64,000 nucleotides of DNA, from assembly GCA_963822765.1 (NCBI GenBank), contig CAWGJL010000005.1, positions 372,001 to 436,000 of the forward strand, written 5' to 3'. This stretch comes from Palsa-504 sp963822765 (GTDB lineage: Bacteria; Actinomycetota; Actinomycetes; Streptosporangiales; Streptosporangiaceae). The translations under genes were made by a program, and so were the position numbers. The notes under the pieces are model-generated. The model saw only the letters and a list, made by a program, of their open reading frames with translations, searched no databases and was not told where the DNA came from. Shown here in pieces: positions 8,284 to 15,839 of the stretch. Within the stretch, counting starts at the first letter, position 1; each line of letters opens with the position of its first letter.

Positions 8284-8902
8284 GCAGGAACTCGCCCTCG
8301 GCCGGGAGCGCGGCGATCCCGTTCATGATGGCCTGCGGGTCCCCGATATGCCGCTCCGCGGCCTTGCGGGCGTTGACGATATCGGTGACCTCCCCGCTGT
8401 CCGGGTCGACGCCGGCCAGATAGTGCGTTCCCGCCACGTTGGCCCAGACCCTGCCCGCCGACCAGGCCAGGTCGTTCAGGCCCTGGACCCGGGCGCCCCC
8501 GCTGCGGACGTGGATGACGGCCTGCGGGTCGAGGGTCTGCGGGTCCCGGCGGACCAGTTCGCTGCTCCCGTCGCTGGTCACCACGTAACCGTCGGCGGCG
8601 CACATGCCCCAGCCCTCCCGGTTGTAGGGCACCCGCCCGATCAGCTCCAGGGTGGCCGCGTCCCGCTTCAGCGCGGTCCGTTCCCGCCAGGTGAGCTGCC
8701 AGATGACCGCGCCGATGCGGCAGATGCCCTCGGCGAAGTACTCCGCGGGCACCTCGGCCCGCTGCTCAACCTGGCGGGCCCCCAGCGGGTAGCGGCACAG
8801 GGCCGAGGCCCCGTACCCGCCGGTGGACTCACACACCGTGCCGTCGTCCGCGATCAGTCCCTGGGTGAACCCCCGCCCGGGATGCGCGACCCGCCGGATC
8901 AC
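8186..8902 (-). CDS. Glutaminyl-peptide cyclotransferase (plant/bacterial QC family)
   Basis: About 238 residues of a glutamine cyclotransferase, the five-bladed propeller type that converts N-terminal Gln to pyroglutamate. Family segments seen are HPGRGFTQGL near the start, ESTGGYGASAL, FAEGICRIG, WQLTWRERTAL, EGWGMCAADG, LNDLAWSAGRVWAN and NGIAAL near the end. The GTG at 8902 is my choice because the open frame upstream runs into the DUF1203 gene. No signal peptide is seen, although many relatives are secreted, so the true start could be elsewhere. Its stop lies inside the tail of the HExxH gene. Confidence 0.82.
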   Translation of the reverse strand: MIRRVAHPGRGFTQGLIADDGTVCESTGGYGASALCRYPLGARQVEQRAEVPAEYFAEGICRIGAVIWQLTWRERTALKRDAATLELIGRVPYNREGWGMCAADGYVVTSDGSSELVRRDPQTLDPQAVIHVRSGGARVQGLNDLAWSAGRVWANVAGTHYLAGVDPDSGEVTDIVNARKAAERHIGDPQAIMNGIAALPAEGEFLLTGKGWRSIRHVRLNLAREMAAPDRVLGGQAR

Positions 8903-8946
8903 CTCGGCCCGCCAGGTTCTCAGCTGACACCGCCCTTTACGGTCTG

Positions 8947-9453
8947 CTATCCGCCGTTTGCGCGGACACAAAAGTTGTAGCAGCCGTACCCGACGTTGCG
9001 CAGGTGCACCAGCACAACCTCCGGCCGGGCCAGGAGTCCGGCGATGACGCCCTGCGCCTGGTGCCCGTCCGCGACCAGCACCCCGTCGGCGATCCGGCCC
9101 TGCCGGTCGTAGGCCCGGACCACCTGCTGGCGGCCGATCAGCCCGGCCGGGTAGGCGTGCGGCTCCGGGTAGCCGTCGCAGCGCTCGGCGTGGATGAACA
9201 CCGGGCCGCGCTCGGCGTAGGCGCCCGCGGTGCCCGGCGGGGTGTAGGCGATCAGCAGCAGCCGCTCGCCGGCCCGCGCCTCGCGCAGGCAGCACCGCAG
9301 CGGCGCCCCGCCCTCGGCGGGCACCTGGATCTCCAGCACGTTGCCCGCCTCGTCCCGGCCCGCCATCCTGATCGCGTCCAGCTCCGCCGCCGGGATCGCC
9401 AGGTAGGTGAGCGTGCCGTCCTGTGTCGCTAGCATTTCTGTCGTCTGCGTCAT
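8947..9453 (-). CDS. DUF1203 domain-containing protein
   Basis: A 168-residue protein matching the DUF1203 family. The diagnostic parts are LRCCLREARAGERLLLIAY (about 52-70), GPVFIHAERCDGY (about 83-95) and the end VLVHLRNVGYGCYNFCVR. The function is unknown. Five cysteines, three of them in conserved segments, could bind metal, which is inference. The ATG at 9453 has only a weak ribosome site. It precedes the cyclotransferase on the same strand by about 45 bp and may share its transcript. Upstream it is divergent from the CBS/FdhD gene. Confidence 0.82.
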   Translation of the reverse strand: MTQTTEMLATQDGTLTYLAIPAAELDAIRMAGRDEAGNVLEIQVPAEGGAPLRCCLREARAGERLLLIAYTPPGTAGAYAERGPVFIHAERCDGYPEPHAYPAGLIGRQQVVRAYDRQGRIADGVLVADGHQAQGVIAGLLARPEVVLVHLRNVGYGCYNFCVRANGG

Positions 9454-9572
9454 GTATCCAGCCTGCCCGCCAGCCGCCGCTAACGCTGGCGGAAATCGGA
9501 CAGCGCGATGGCAGCGACAGGCGCGGCGCGGATGACGGGGGTAGCGGGTGACCAGCTGCAGTCAGCGGTCCT

Positions 9573-9578
9573 TATCCT
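9573..9578 (+). promoter_or_regulatory. -10-like hexamer of a leaderless promoter
   Basis: TATCCT lies six bases before the GTG at 9585 with no Shine-Dalgarno between, indicating leaderless transcription of the CBS/FdhD reading frame. Confidence 0.5.
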
Positions 9579-9584
9579 GGACCG

Positions 9585-10913
9585 GTGGATGAGGTCTCGC
9601 GCACGGCTGCCGAGGAGATGCTCACGACTCCCGCAAGACATCCGCTGTCTTCCACCGTCGGTGAGATACGCGACTTCTTCCACGACGACCATGTACACGC
9701 GGCGCTGATCGTCAGCCCGGCGGGGCACCTGGAGGCTGTTGTGGACCGTGACGACCTCGTCGGTTGCCAGGCTCTTGATGTTGCCGCTGCGCCGCTAGGA
9801 CGACTCGCAGGCCGTACCGTGCTGCCCGGGGCCAGCCTGGCTGAAGTGCACCGGGCGATGATCGCAGCCGGGCGGCGGCGGGCCGCTGTCACCAGCGCCG
9901 ACGGCCAGCTTCTAGGCCTGCTGTGCCTCAAGGCCAGCCAGACGGGATTCTGCTCTGAACAGGACGTTCGTGCCCGTGCCTCGGGTAAGGCCGGTCTGGG
10001 TCATGCTGCGGCTAGCTGGCCGAGGTTACCCTGTCAGGGAGATACATACCGGAGGGACGGGCAGTTGCCGGGGCGCACCGCGAGACGGCGGGTTTTGCGC
10101 CTGACCGTGCCCGTTGAGGGCAGGCCGGGCGGCGCGACAGCGCGCGCCGACCTGCTCGCGGCCGAGGAACCGCTGGGGATCAGGGCGGACGGTACCGCGC
10201 TGACCATGACCATGCGCACGCCGGGCGACGACATCGAGCTTGCCGCCGGGTTCCTGGTCGGCGAGGCCATAGTGCGCTCGCCCGGCGACATCGCCGAAAT
10301 CAAGCTCTGCGACGGCACGTCCTGTGGTCACGGCGACCATGACGGGCTCGGTAACATCGCCGACGTTTCGCTCGCACCAGGAGTAGTGATCACGTCGGCC
10401 GCGCGGCGTAACTTCATGACCACCAGCGCATGCGGAGTGTGCGGCAAGGCAAGCATCGAGGACATCTGCGCGCTGCCGCAGGGGGCGCTGTCAGCAGACA
10501 AGATGGTCTTCTCGCCTCGGGTGCTGGCCCGCCTGCCCGGCCGGCTGAAGGAGGCGCAGCGCGTGTTCGCCAGCACCGGCGGCCTGCACGCCGCCGGGCT
10601 GTTCACTAGCTCCGGTGAGCTCCTCGCCATCCGCGAGGATGTCGGCAGGCACAACGCGGTGGACAAGCTGGTGGGCTGGGCGTTCCTCGCGGGCCGGCTG
10701 CCGCTGGCCGGGTGCGCGCTGCTGGTCAGCGGGCGTACGTCCTTCGAGCTGGTGCAGAAGGCGGTCCTGGCCGGCGTCCCGCTGCTCGCCGCGATCTCCG
10801 CGCCGTCATCGCTGGCCGTCGACCTGGCCGAGGAAGCAGGGCTCACCCTGGTCGGGTTCCTGCGCAGCCCGTCCATGAACGTCTACACCGGAGCGCACCG
10901 CATCGTGACGTGA
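9585..10913 (+). CDS. fdhD: CBS-domain region continuous with FdhD sulfurtransferase
   Basis: One open frame of 442 residues. Residues 1 to about 120 are a tandem-CBS-like module (TVGEIRDFFHDDHVHAALIV, LGLLCLKASQTGFCS). A linker follows, then FdhD, which passes sulfur from cysteine desulfurase to the molybdenum cofactor of formate dehydrogenase. FdhD parts are LTMTMRTPGDDIELAAGFL, the Cys pair ACGVCGKAS and REDVGRHNAVDK. A strong GGAGG nine bases before a TTG at 10065 would give a 282-residue FdhD of normal size, with Cys123 and Cys126. Either this is a true fusion or a CBS gene runs in frame into a separately started fdhD; I favour at least some internal initiation. The formate dehydrogenase genes lie 3 kb downstream. 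Confidence 0.85.
   Translation: MDEVSRTAAEEMLTTPARHPLSSTVGEIRDFFHDDHVHAALIVSPAGHLEAVVDRDDLVGCQALDVAAAPLGRLAGRTVLPGASLAEVHRAMIAAGRRRAAVTSADGQLLGLLCLKASQTGFCSEQDVRARASGKAGLGHAAASWPRLPCQGDTYRRDGQLPGRTARRRVLRLTVPVEGRPGGATARADLLAAEEPLGIRADGTALTMTMRTPGDDIELAAGFLVGEAIVRSPGDIAEIKLCDGTSCGHGDHDGLGNIADVSLAPGVVITSAARRNFMTTSACGVCGKASIEDICALPQGALSADKMVFSPRVLARLPGRLKEAQRVFASTGGLHAAGLFTSSGELLAIREDVGRHNAVDKLVGWAFLAGRLPLAGCALLVSGRTSFELVQKAVLAGVPLLAAISAPSSLAVDLAEEAGLTLVGFLRSPSMNVYTGAHRIVT
10051..10067 (+). promoter_or_regulatory. Internal ribosome site and TTG start for stand-alone FdhD
   Basis: GGAGG at 10051-10055 is followed after nine bases by TTG at 10065-10067, in frame with the FdhD domain. It gives a product of normal family length. 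Confidence 0.6.
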
Positions 10914-10936
10914 ACGGACCGTCCGAAAGGGCTGGA

Positions 10937-11803
10937 TCATGTGCCCGCGTCGGCGGCGGGCACGAAGCAGATAGTGTCACCCGCGGCGAGTGGTGTCGTC
11001 CGGTCGCGGCTGATCTGGTCGCCGTTCAGCGTCACCGTCACGTGCCGGTCGAACATGACGGCCAGCGCGTCGGCCGCGCCGCCCACGGTGGCGGCGCGGA
11101 CCAGGCGAGGTCCGCGGGCGCTGCCGTCTGTCGTACGGGTCCCGAAGAGCTGGACGGTGACCTCGGGGGCGGGCCGGGCACGGGCCGCCGCGTAGTCCGC
11201 GGGAGTATTGACGTTCAGAACCGAGTCCAGGTCCGGGTCGAGCGCGGCCAGGACCGGGTCCCGTCTCAGCGCTGTCTCATCCAGCGTTTCCACCTGGCAC
11301 TCGCCGAAGAGGAAAGCGGGCCGGAGCCGGTCCTTCTGGACTAGGCGCTCGGCAGTGCCCGCGAGCGAGACGCGGTACGCGGCGGCCAGCGGCTGCTTGT
11401 ACCCGCGGGCGACCGGCAGGGCGACATCCGTGCCTTCGTGCTCGGCTAGAACGCCGAGGACCCGCTGGATGAACGCCGGATGCAGGAAAGGAAGGTCGGT
11501 GGAGCTGACGAACGCGACGTCGGCACGCCCGGTCAGCGCGGCCAGGCCGGCGGCAATACCCTGCACCGGGCCTCGGCCTTCGCGCGGGTCGTCGGCGACC
11601 AAGGTGCCTTCCGGCAACTCCGGGAGGTCCTGGCCGGCGGCACGGACGACGACGACCGATCCGCCCGTCGCACGAGCCATGATCCCTACCGTGCGGCGAA
11701 GCAGCGTCGACCCGTGCCACTCAAGCGCGGCTTTGGGCGTGCCCATCCGGGCCGATCTACCGCCGGCTAGCACCACTCCTGCGTAGGCCGCCACCTTGTG
11801 CAT
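10937..11803 (-). CDS. mobA: MobA guanylyltransferase fused to a MoaD/ThiS-like domain
   Basis: A 288-residue protein. Residues 1-209 are MobA, which adds GMP to molybdopterin to form the dinucleotide cofactor needed by formate dehydrogenase. The nucleotide loop LAGGRSARMGTPKA (12-25), a DLPFLHP segment and the LNVNTPADY end are all present. Residues about 214-288 form a beta-grasp MoaD/ThiS-like domain (VTVQLFGTR, then TLNGDQ and AAGDTICFVPAADAGT). It ends in ADAGT, not the Gly-Gly tail needed for thiocarboxylation, so the domain is probably structural or regulatory. The ATG is at 11803. The gene is convergent with fdhD and divergent from the methyltransferase. Confidence 0.87.
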   Translation of the reverse strand: MHKVAAYAGVVLAGGRSARMGTPKAALEWHGSTLLRRTVGIMARATGGSVVVVRAAGQDLPELPEGTLVADDPREGRGPVQGIAAGLAALTGRADVAFVSSTDLPFLHPAFIQRVLGVLAEHEGTDVALPVARGYKQPLAAAYRVSLAGTAERLVQKDRLRPAFLFGECQVETLDETALRRDPVLAALDPDLDSVLNVNTPADYAAARARPAPEVTVQLFGTRTTDGSARGPRLVRAATVGGAADALAVMFDRHVTVTLNGDQISRDRTTPLAAGDTICFVPAADAGT

Positions 11804-11817
11804 GGTACGGGCATCCC

Positions 11818-11823
11818 TATACT
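11818..11823 (+). promoter_or_regulatory. -10 hexamer TATACT, leaderless promoter
   Basis: TATACT lies seven bases before the GTG at 11831 with no ribosome site. This is the clearest leaderless promoter in the window. It sits in the short divergent region shared with mobA. Confidence 0.6.
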
Positions 11824-11830
11824 GGCGCCG

Positions 11831-12736
11831 GTGCGGTCCGATGCTGAGCGTGAGCGGCTGCGGAAGACGTTTGACCAGGCGGCGGAGATCTACCACCGGG
11901 TCCGCCCGGACTATCCCGAGGCGCTGTTCGATGACCTCAGCGTCTTGGCCGGGTTGGCCCCAGGCGACCGGCTGCTGGAGGTGGGGTGCGCCACCGGGAA
12001 AGCCACGCTGCCGCTGGCCCGGCGCGGGTTCAGCATCACCTGCCTGGAGCTGGGCAGCGAGCTCGCCGCGGTGGCCCGCACGAACCTGGCTGGGTTCGAT
12101 GTCGAAGTGGTGGAGGGACGGTTCGAGGACTGGCGGCCGGGCGAACCGGTCAGCCTGGTGTTCGCGGCCACGGCGTGGCACTGGATCGACCCGAGGGTGC
12201 GGTACCGGCGCGCCTGGGAGGCGCTGCGGCCCGGCGGGCACCTGGCCCTGTGGGCGACCGAGCACGTGTTCCCCGACGGCGGCGATCCGTTCTTCGAGGA
12301 GATCCAGGACGTCTACGACGAGATCGGCGAGGGGCTGCCGCCGGAAGCGGTCCGCACCCGGCCAGGGGAACTCGAGGACGACCGGGCCGGGATCGAGGCC
12401 AGCGGGCTGTTCGAGGTGACGGGGGTCCGCCAGTACGACTGGGAGCGGGTCTACCACGCCGAGGAGTACATCGAGCTGCTCAGCACGTTCTCCGGGCACC
12501 TGAGCATGGCGGGCTGGCAGCGGGAGCGGCTGTACGGGGAGATCCGCCGGCGGCTGGCCGAGCGGCCGGACCGGTCGGTACGGCGCGGATGGGGGACGGT
12601 GCTACACGTGGCCCGGCGGCGGGAACGGACGTTACGCCGCGGCGCTGGCGGCCGGCCGGGGTACCGAGCGCTGGACCTGGCCGAGGAACTCGGCGTTGGA
12701 GGCGGTCTGGTGGGTCTTGTCCAGCAGAAGCTCTAG
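11831..12736 (+). CDS. Class I SAM-dependent methyltransferase
   Basis: About 301 residues. The N-terminus, LRKTFDQAAEIYHRVRPDYP, is typical of a group of small-molecule methyltransferases. The SAM-binding motif I LLEVGCATGKAT is at about 48-59, and post-motif residues follow (TAWHWIDP, LRPGGHLALWATEH). The GTG at 11831 is chosen for its leaderless promoter; an upstream in-frame ATG at 11798 would overlap mobA. The substrate is unknown. The last 35 or so residues overlap the rho-like gene tail to tail by 105 bp, and the conserved part ends at about GTVLHVARR. Confidence 0.82.
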   Translation: MRSDAERERLRKTFDQAAEIYHRVRPDYPEALFDDLSVLAGLAPGDRLLEVGCATGKATLPLARRGFSITCLELGSELAAVARTNLAGFDVEVVEGRFEDWRPGEPVSLVFAATAWHWIDPRVRYRRAWEALRPGGHLALWATEHVFPDGGDPFFEEIQDVYDEIGEGLPPEAVRTRPGELEDDRAGIEASGLFEVTGVRQYDWERVYHAEEYIELLSTFSGHLSMAGWQRERLYGEIRRRLAERPDRSVRRGWGTVLHVARRRERTLRRGAGGRPGYRALDLAEELGVGGGLVGLVQQKL

Positions 12737-13822
12737 GGCCTGCTGGGAGTCGAGGGCGCCGAGGGCGCGGCGGAGCTGGGCGGCGGCGCGGTATTCGTCG
12801 GACGTCATCAGCAGCTCGTCGCGGCGGGTGCCGGACGGCATCGGGTCGATGGCCGGGTAGATGCGCTTCTCGGCCAGCTCGCGGCGCAGCCGCAGTTCCA
12901 TGTTGCCGGTCCCCTTGAACTCCTCGAACAGCACGTCGTCCATGCGTGAGCCGGTGTCGACCAGCGCGGTGGACACGATGGTGAGCGAGCCGCCGTCTTC
13001 GATGTTCCGGGCCGCGCCGAGGAACTGGCGGGGCGGCAGCAGGGCGGACGCGGCGACCCCGCCCGCCAGGGTCCGGCTGCTGGCCGGGGCGGCCAGGTTG
13101 TAGGCCCGGCCCAGCCGGGTGATGGAGTCGAGCAGCACCACCACGTCGCCGCCCGCCTCGACCAGGCGCTTGGCCCGCTCGATGGCCAGTTCGGCGACCC
13201 GGATGTGGTCTTCAGGGGCCTGGTCGAAGGTGGAGAAGACGACCTCGCCGCGGATCGACCGGCGCAGGTCGGTGACCTCCTCGGGCCGCTCGCCGACCAG
13301 GACCACCATCAGCTGCACCTCGGGGTGACTGGCCGCGATCGAGGCGGCGATGGCCTGCAGGACCATGGTCTTGCCCGCCTTAGGCGGGGACACGATGAGG
13401 CCACGCTGGCCCTTGCCGATCGGGGCCACCAGGTCGATGATGCGCGCGGTGTCGGACGGGTTCCCGTCCTCCAGCCGCAGGCGCTGGCTGGGATACAGCG
13501 GGGTCAGCTCGTCAAAGTGGGGGCGGGCCCGGGCGAACTCGGGCGGCATCTCGTTGACGGTGTCCACGCTGACCAGCGGGCGGTACTTGGCGCGGCCGCC
13601 GGCCGAGGGCCGGGCGGTGCCGTCGATCCGGTCGCCCTGACGCAGGCCGTACTGCTTGAGCTGGCCGGCTGATACGTACACGTCGGCCGGGCTGGGCCGG
13701 TAGCCGGAGACGCGCACCAGAGCGTGCCCGTCGGCGGAGTCGATGAGGCCGGAGACCGGGACGCTGGCCGCTGGCTGGATGGCCCGGGCCGGCGCTGCGG
13801 ATTCTTGGATTGTGGTACTCAT
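12632..13822 (-). CDS. rho: Short transcription termination factor Rho
   Basis: A 396-residue Rho, an RNA-dependent ATPase that ends transcription. The N-terminal cold-shock-like RNA-binding fold (about 22-90) has DGHALVRVSGY in the RNP1 region. Walker A SPPKAGKT is at 145-152 and Walker B VVVLLDSITRLGRAYN begins at 227. The Q and R loops follow (LPPRQFLGAARNIEDGGSL, FEEFKGTGNMEL). Most actinobacterial housekeeping Rho proteins are 600-700 residues with a long basic N-terminal extension. This one lacks it, so it is likely a second, specialised copy. The ATG at 13822 has a GAAAGGA ribosome site. It lies between molybdenum-cofactor and formate dehydrogenase genes. Confidence 0.87.
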   Translation of the reverse strand: MSTTIQESAAPARAIQPAASVPVSGLIDSADGHALVRVSGYRPSPADVYVSAGQLKQYGLRQGDRIDGTARPSAGGRAKYRPLVSVDTVNEMPPEFARARPHFDELTPLYPSQRLRLEDGNPSDTARIIDLVAPIGKGQRGLIVSPPKAGKTMVLQAIAASIAASHPEVQLMVVLVGERPEEVTDLRRSIRGEVVFSTFDQAPEDHIRVAELAIERAKRLVEAGGDVVVLLDSITRLGRAYNLAAPASSRTLAGGVAASALLPPRQFLGAARNIEDGGSLTIVSTALVDTGSRMDDVLFEEFKGTGNMELRLRRELAEKRIYPAIDPMPSGTRRDELLMTSDEYRAAAQLRRALGALDSQQALELLLDKTHQTASNAEFLGQVQRSVPRPAASAAA

Positions 13823-13931
13823 AAAATGGGTTTCCTTTCGGGGGAAACGGCGAGTCCGCGCATGCTAGAAAGAACGGCGGGCGCGGTGCCGGGCGTAGAA
13901 GCGGGCGGGCGCTACCTGGGCCGATAGGCCT

Positions 13932-15020
13932 TCACAGGAGGACGGCAATCCGCTGGGAAAAGGTGCTCGACGTCGTTATGACGGAGCCGGGAAACATCAC
14001 CCAATTGGTGACTGTAACGGATAACAGCGGCGGCCGCGAGTTCATTCCGCGGCGACGGTCCCGGCGGCGGCGCTGCGGGACGACCGTGTACTTGGGGTCT
14101 CTGGCGGTGGCCATGCCCGCCTCGAACACGCCGAACCGGGTCAGTGCCGAGGCGGCCAGCAGCGAAGCGCCGGCCAGCGCGGAGACCGCCCGGCTCCGCC
14201 GGCCGAGGACCGCCCCGGCCAGGCCGCCCACGGTGAGCACTTCGGCGGCGCGCAACAGCTGGCCCGCCCGGCCGCTCTCGTAGGGTTCGGCGATGTCGCC
14301 CAGGCGGCGCAGCAACAGTCGCTTGGCGGTCAGCTCCGCCGGGACGCCGATGGTGGCCAGGGTGCGCGCAGGCGCGGCGGCCGCGGGCGGCAGGGCGAGC
14401 AGGCCGAGGCCGGCCGCCGCGCAGGACGCCGAGCCGGCGAACAGGTACGGCATCTCCCGGTGGCCCTCGTGCCAGCCCGGCACGGCGGTGTCGCAGATCA
14501 GCGCGGCGGTGTAGGTGGCGATGGCCGGGCCGAACAGGGCCGCGCCGGCCGTGGCGGCGCGCCCCGCGCCGGGCAGGATCCCGGTCACCTCGGACACCGC
14601 GGCCGCCCCGGCCAGCGGACCGTAGGCGATCAGCAGCCAGGAGCCCATGCTCATCGGGGAACTGGGCTTGAACACCCGCAGCATGTTCAGGAACCGGTCC
14701 GGCCGGCCCAGGTCGTGGACCAGGGCCACGGCGGACAGGCTGATCGCGCCGAGCGCCCCGACCTTGGCCACCCGGGCCAGCTCCCCGTAGCCGGACAGCT
14801 CAGCCCCGGCGGCCAGCACCGACGACGCGCCCGCCAGGCCGCCAAAGAACAGGTAGCCGGGCACGTCCGGCACCTCCCACACCGGTTCCTTGATGATCGG
14901 GCGGCCGTAGTAGGAGGTGAACTCCACGTCGGGGACCATCATCTGCTCAGCGCGACGGCGACGCCGACGGCCGTCGCGGCCGGGAGCGCGGTCCTGATGG
15001 CTGTTCTCGACCTGGGTCAT
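13932..15020 (-). CDS. NrfD-family membrane subunit of formate dehydrogenase
   Basis: A 362-residue polytopic membrane protein of the NrfD/PsrC family, the quinone-reactive anchor. The N-terminal cytosolic stretch contains VPDVEFTSYYGRPIIKEPVW and PDVPGYLFFGGLAGASSVLA. About eight to nine membrane helices follow; LVHDLGRPDRFLNMLRVFKPSSPMS (positions near 130-155) is a family signature around the quinone site. The ATG at 15020 overlaps the stop of the Fe-S subunit (ATGA), so translation is coupled. The last 25 or so residues after QRRRRDRRRG are not family-like. It takes electrons from the Fe-S subunit to the quinone pool. Confidence 0.85.
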   Translation of the reverse strand: MTQVENSHQDRAPGRDGRRRRRRAEQMMVPDVEFTSYYGRPIIKEPVWEVPDVPGYLFFGGLAGASSVLAAGAELSGYGELARVAKVGALGAISLSAVALVHDLGRPDRFLNMLRVFKPSSPMSMGSWLLIAYGPLAGAAAVSEVTGILPGAGRAATAGAALFGPAIATYTAALICDTAVPGWHEGHREMPYLFAGSASCAAAGLGLLALPPAAAAPARTLATIGVPAELTAKRLLLRRLGDIAEPYESGRAGQLLRAAEVLTVGGLAGAVLGRRSRAVSALAGASLLAASALTRFGVFEAGMATARDPKYTVVPQRRRRDRRRGMNSRPPLLSVTVTNWVMFPGSVITTSSTFSQRIAVLL

Positions 15021-15838
15021 CGGGGTCTCCTGCGCAGGCCGAGCGCGAGGCCGGCGGCGGCCAGGCCGGCCGCGGCCAGGCCGACGTGCTTCCAGATGCC
15101 GGGCAGGTCCCGGGTGGTGACCACCGGGTCCGGCGGCAGGCCGTAGACCTCGGGCTCGTCCAGCAGCAGGAAGAACGCGCCGCCGCCGCCGATGCCGTCG
15201 TCCGGGTCGTTCAGGTAGAGCTGGGCCTGGTGCTGCCCGGCTGCGCGCAGGTCCGCGACGCGGAGCGCGGCCCGCTCCCGGAGCTCGTCCAGCGGGCCGA
15301 ACTGGATGGAATCGGTCGGGCAGGCCTTGGCGCAGGCGGGTTCCATCCCGGCGCCCAGCCGGTCGTAGCACAGCGTGCACTTGTGCGCCTGATGGTCTTC
15401 CTCGCGCCTGCCGATGACCCCGAACGGGCAGGCCGGGACGCAGTACCCGCAGCCGTTGCACACGTCGTCCTGAACCACCACGGTGCCGAACTCCGTCCGG
15501 AACAGCGCCCCGGTCGGGCACACGTCCAGGCAGGCCGACTCGGTGCAGTGCTTGCACACGTCGCTGGCCATCAGCCAGCGGACTCCCTCGGCAGCGTCGG
15601 CGACCGCGGTGACCGGCTGCTCGATGAACGCGACGTGCCGCCACGTCGAGGCGCCCAGGCCCACCGTGTTGTCGTAGGACATGCCGGACAGGCTCAGCCC
15701 GTCCTCGGGGACGGCGTTCCACTCCTTGCACGCCACCTCGCAGGCCTTGCACCCGATACAGATCGAGGTGTCGGTGAAGAAGCCCATCCGCGGCGGATGC
15801 TCGAGGTAGCCGGCCCGGGCGGCCGGGTCGACGGTCAT
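15017..15838 (-). CDS. Formate dehydrogenase Fe-S subunit (4x[4Fe-4S])
   Basis: A 273-residue electron-transfer subunit of the FdnH/FdoH/HybA type. Cysteine clusters are CIGCKACEVAC (27-37), CKHCTESACLDVC, CNGCGYCVPAC and CTLCYDRLGAGMEPACAKAC, giving sixteen ligands for four [4Fe-4S] centres. A C-terminal membrane helix (VGLAAAGLAAAGLALGL) tethers it. The ATG at 15838 lies just after the catalytic-subunit stop at 15840, and its end overlaps the nrfD start. It wires formate oxidation to the membrane subunit. Confidence 0.9.
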   Translation of the reverse strand: MTVDPAARAGYLEHPPRMGFFTDTSICIGCKACEVACKEWNAVPEDGLSLSGMSYDNTVGLGASTWRHVAFIEQPVTAVADAAEGVRWLMASDVCKHCTESACLDVCPTGALFRTEFGTVVVQDDVCNGCGYCVPACPFGVIGRREEDHQAHKCTLCYDRLGAGMEPACAKACPTDSIQFGPLDELRERAALRVADLRAAGQHQAQLYLNDPDDGIGGGGAFFLLLDEPEVYGLPPDPVVTTRDLPGIWKHVGLAAAGLAAAGLALGLRRRPR

Positions 15839-15839
15839 G

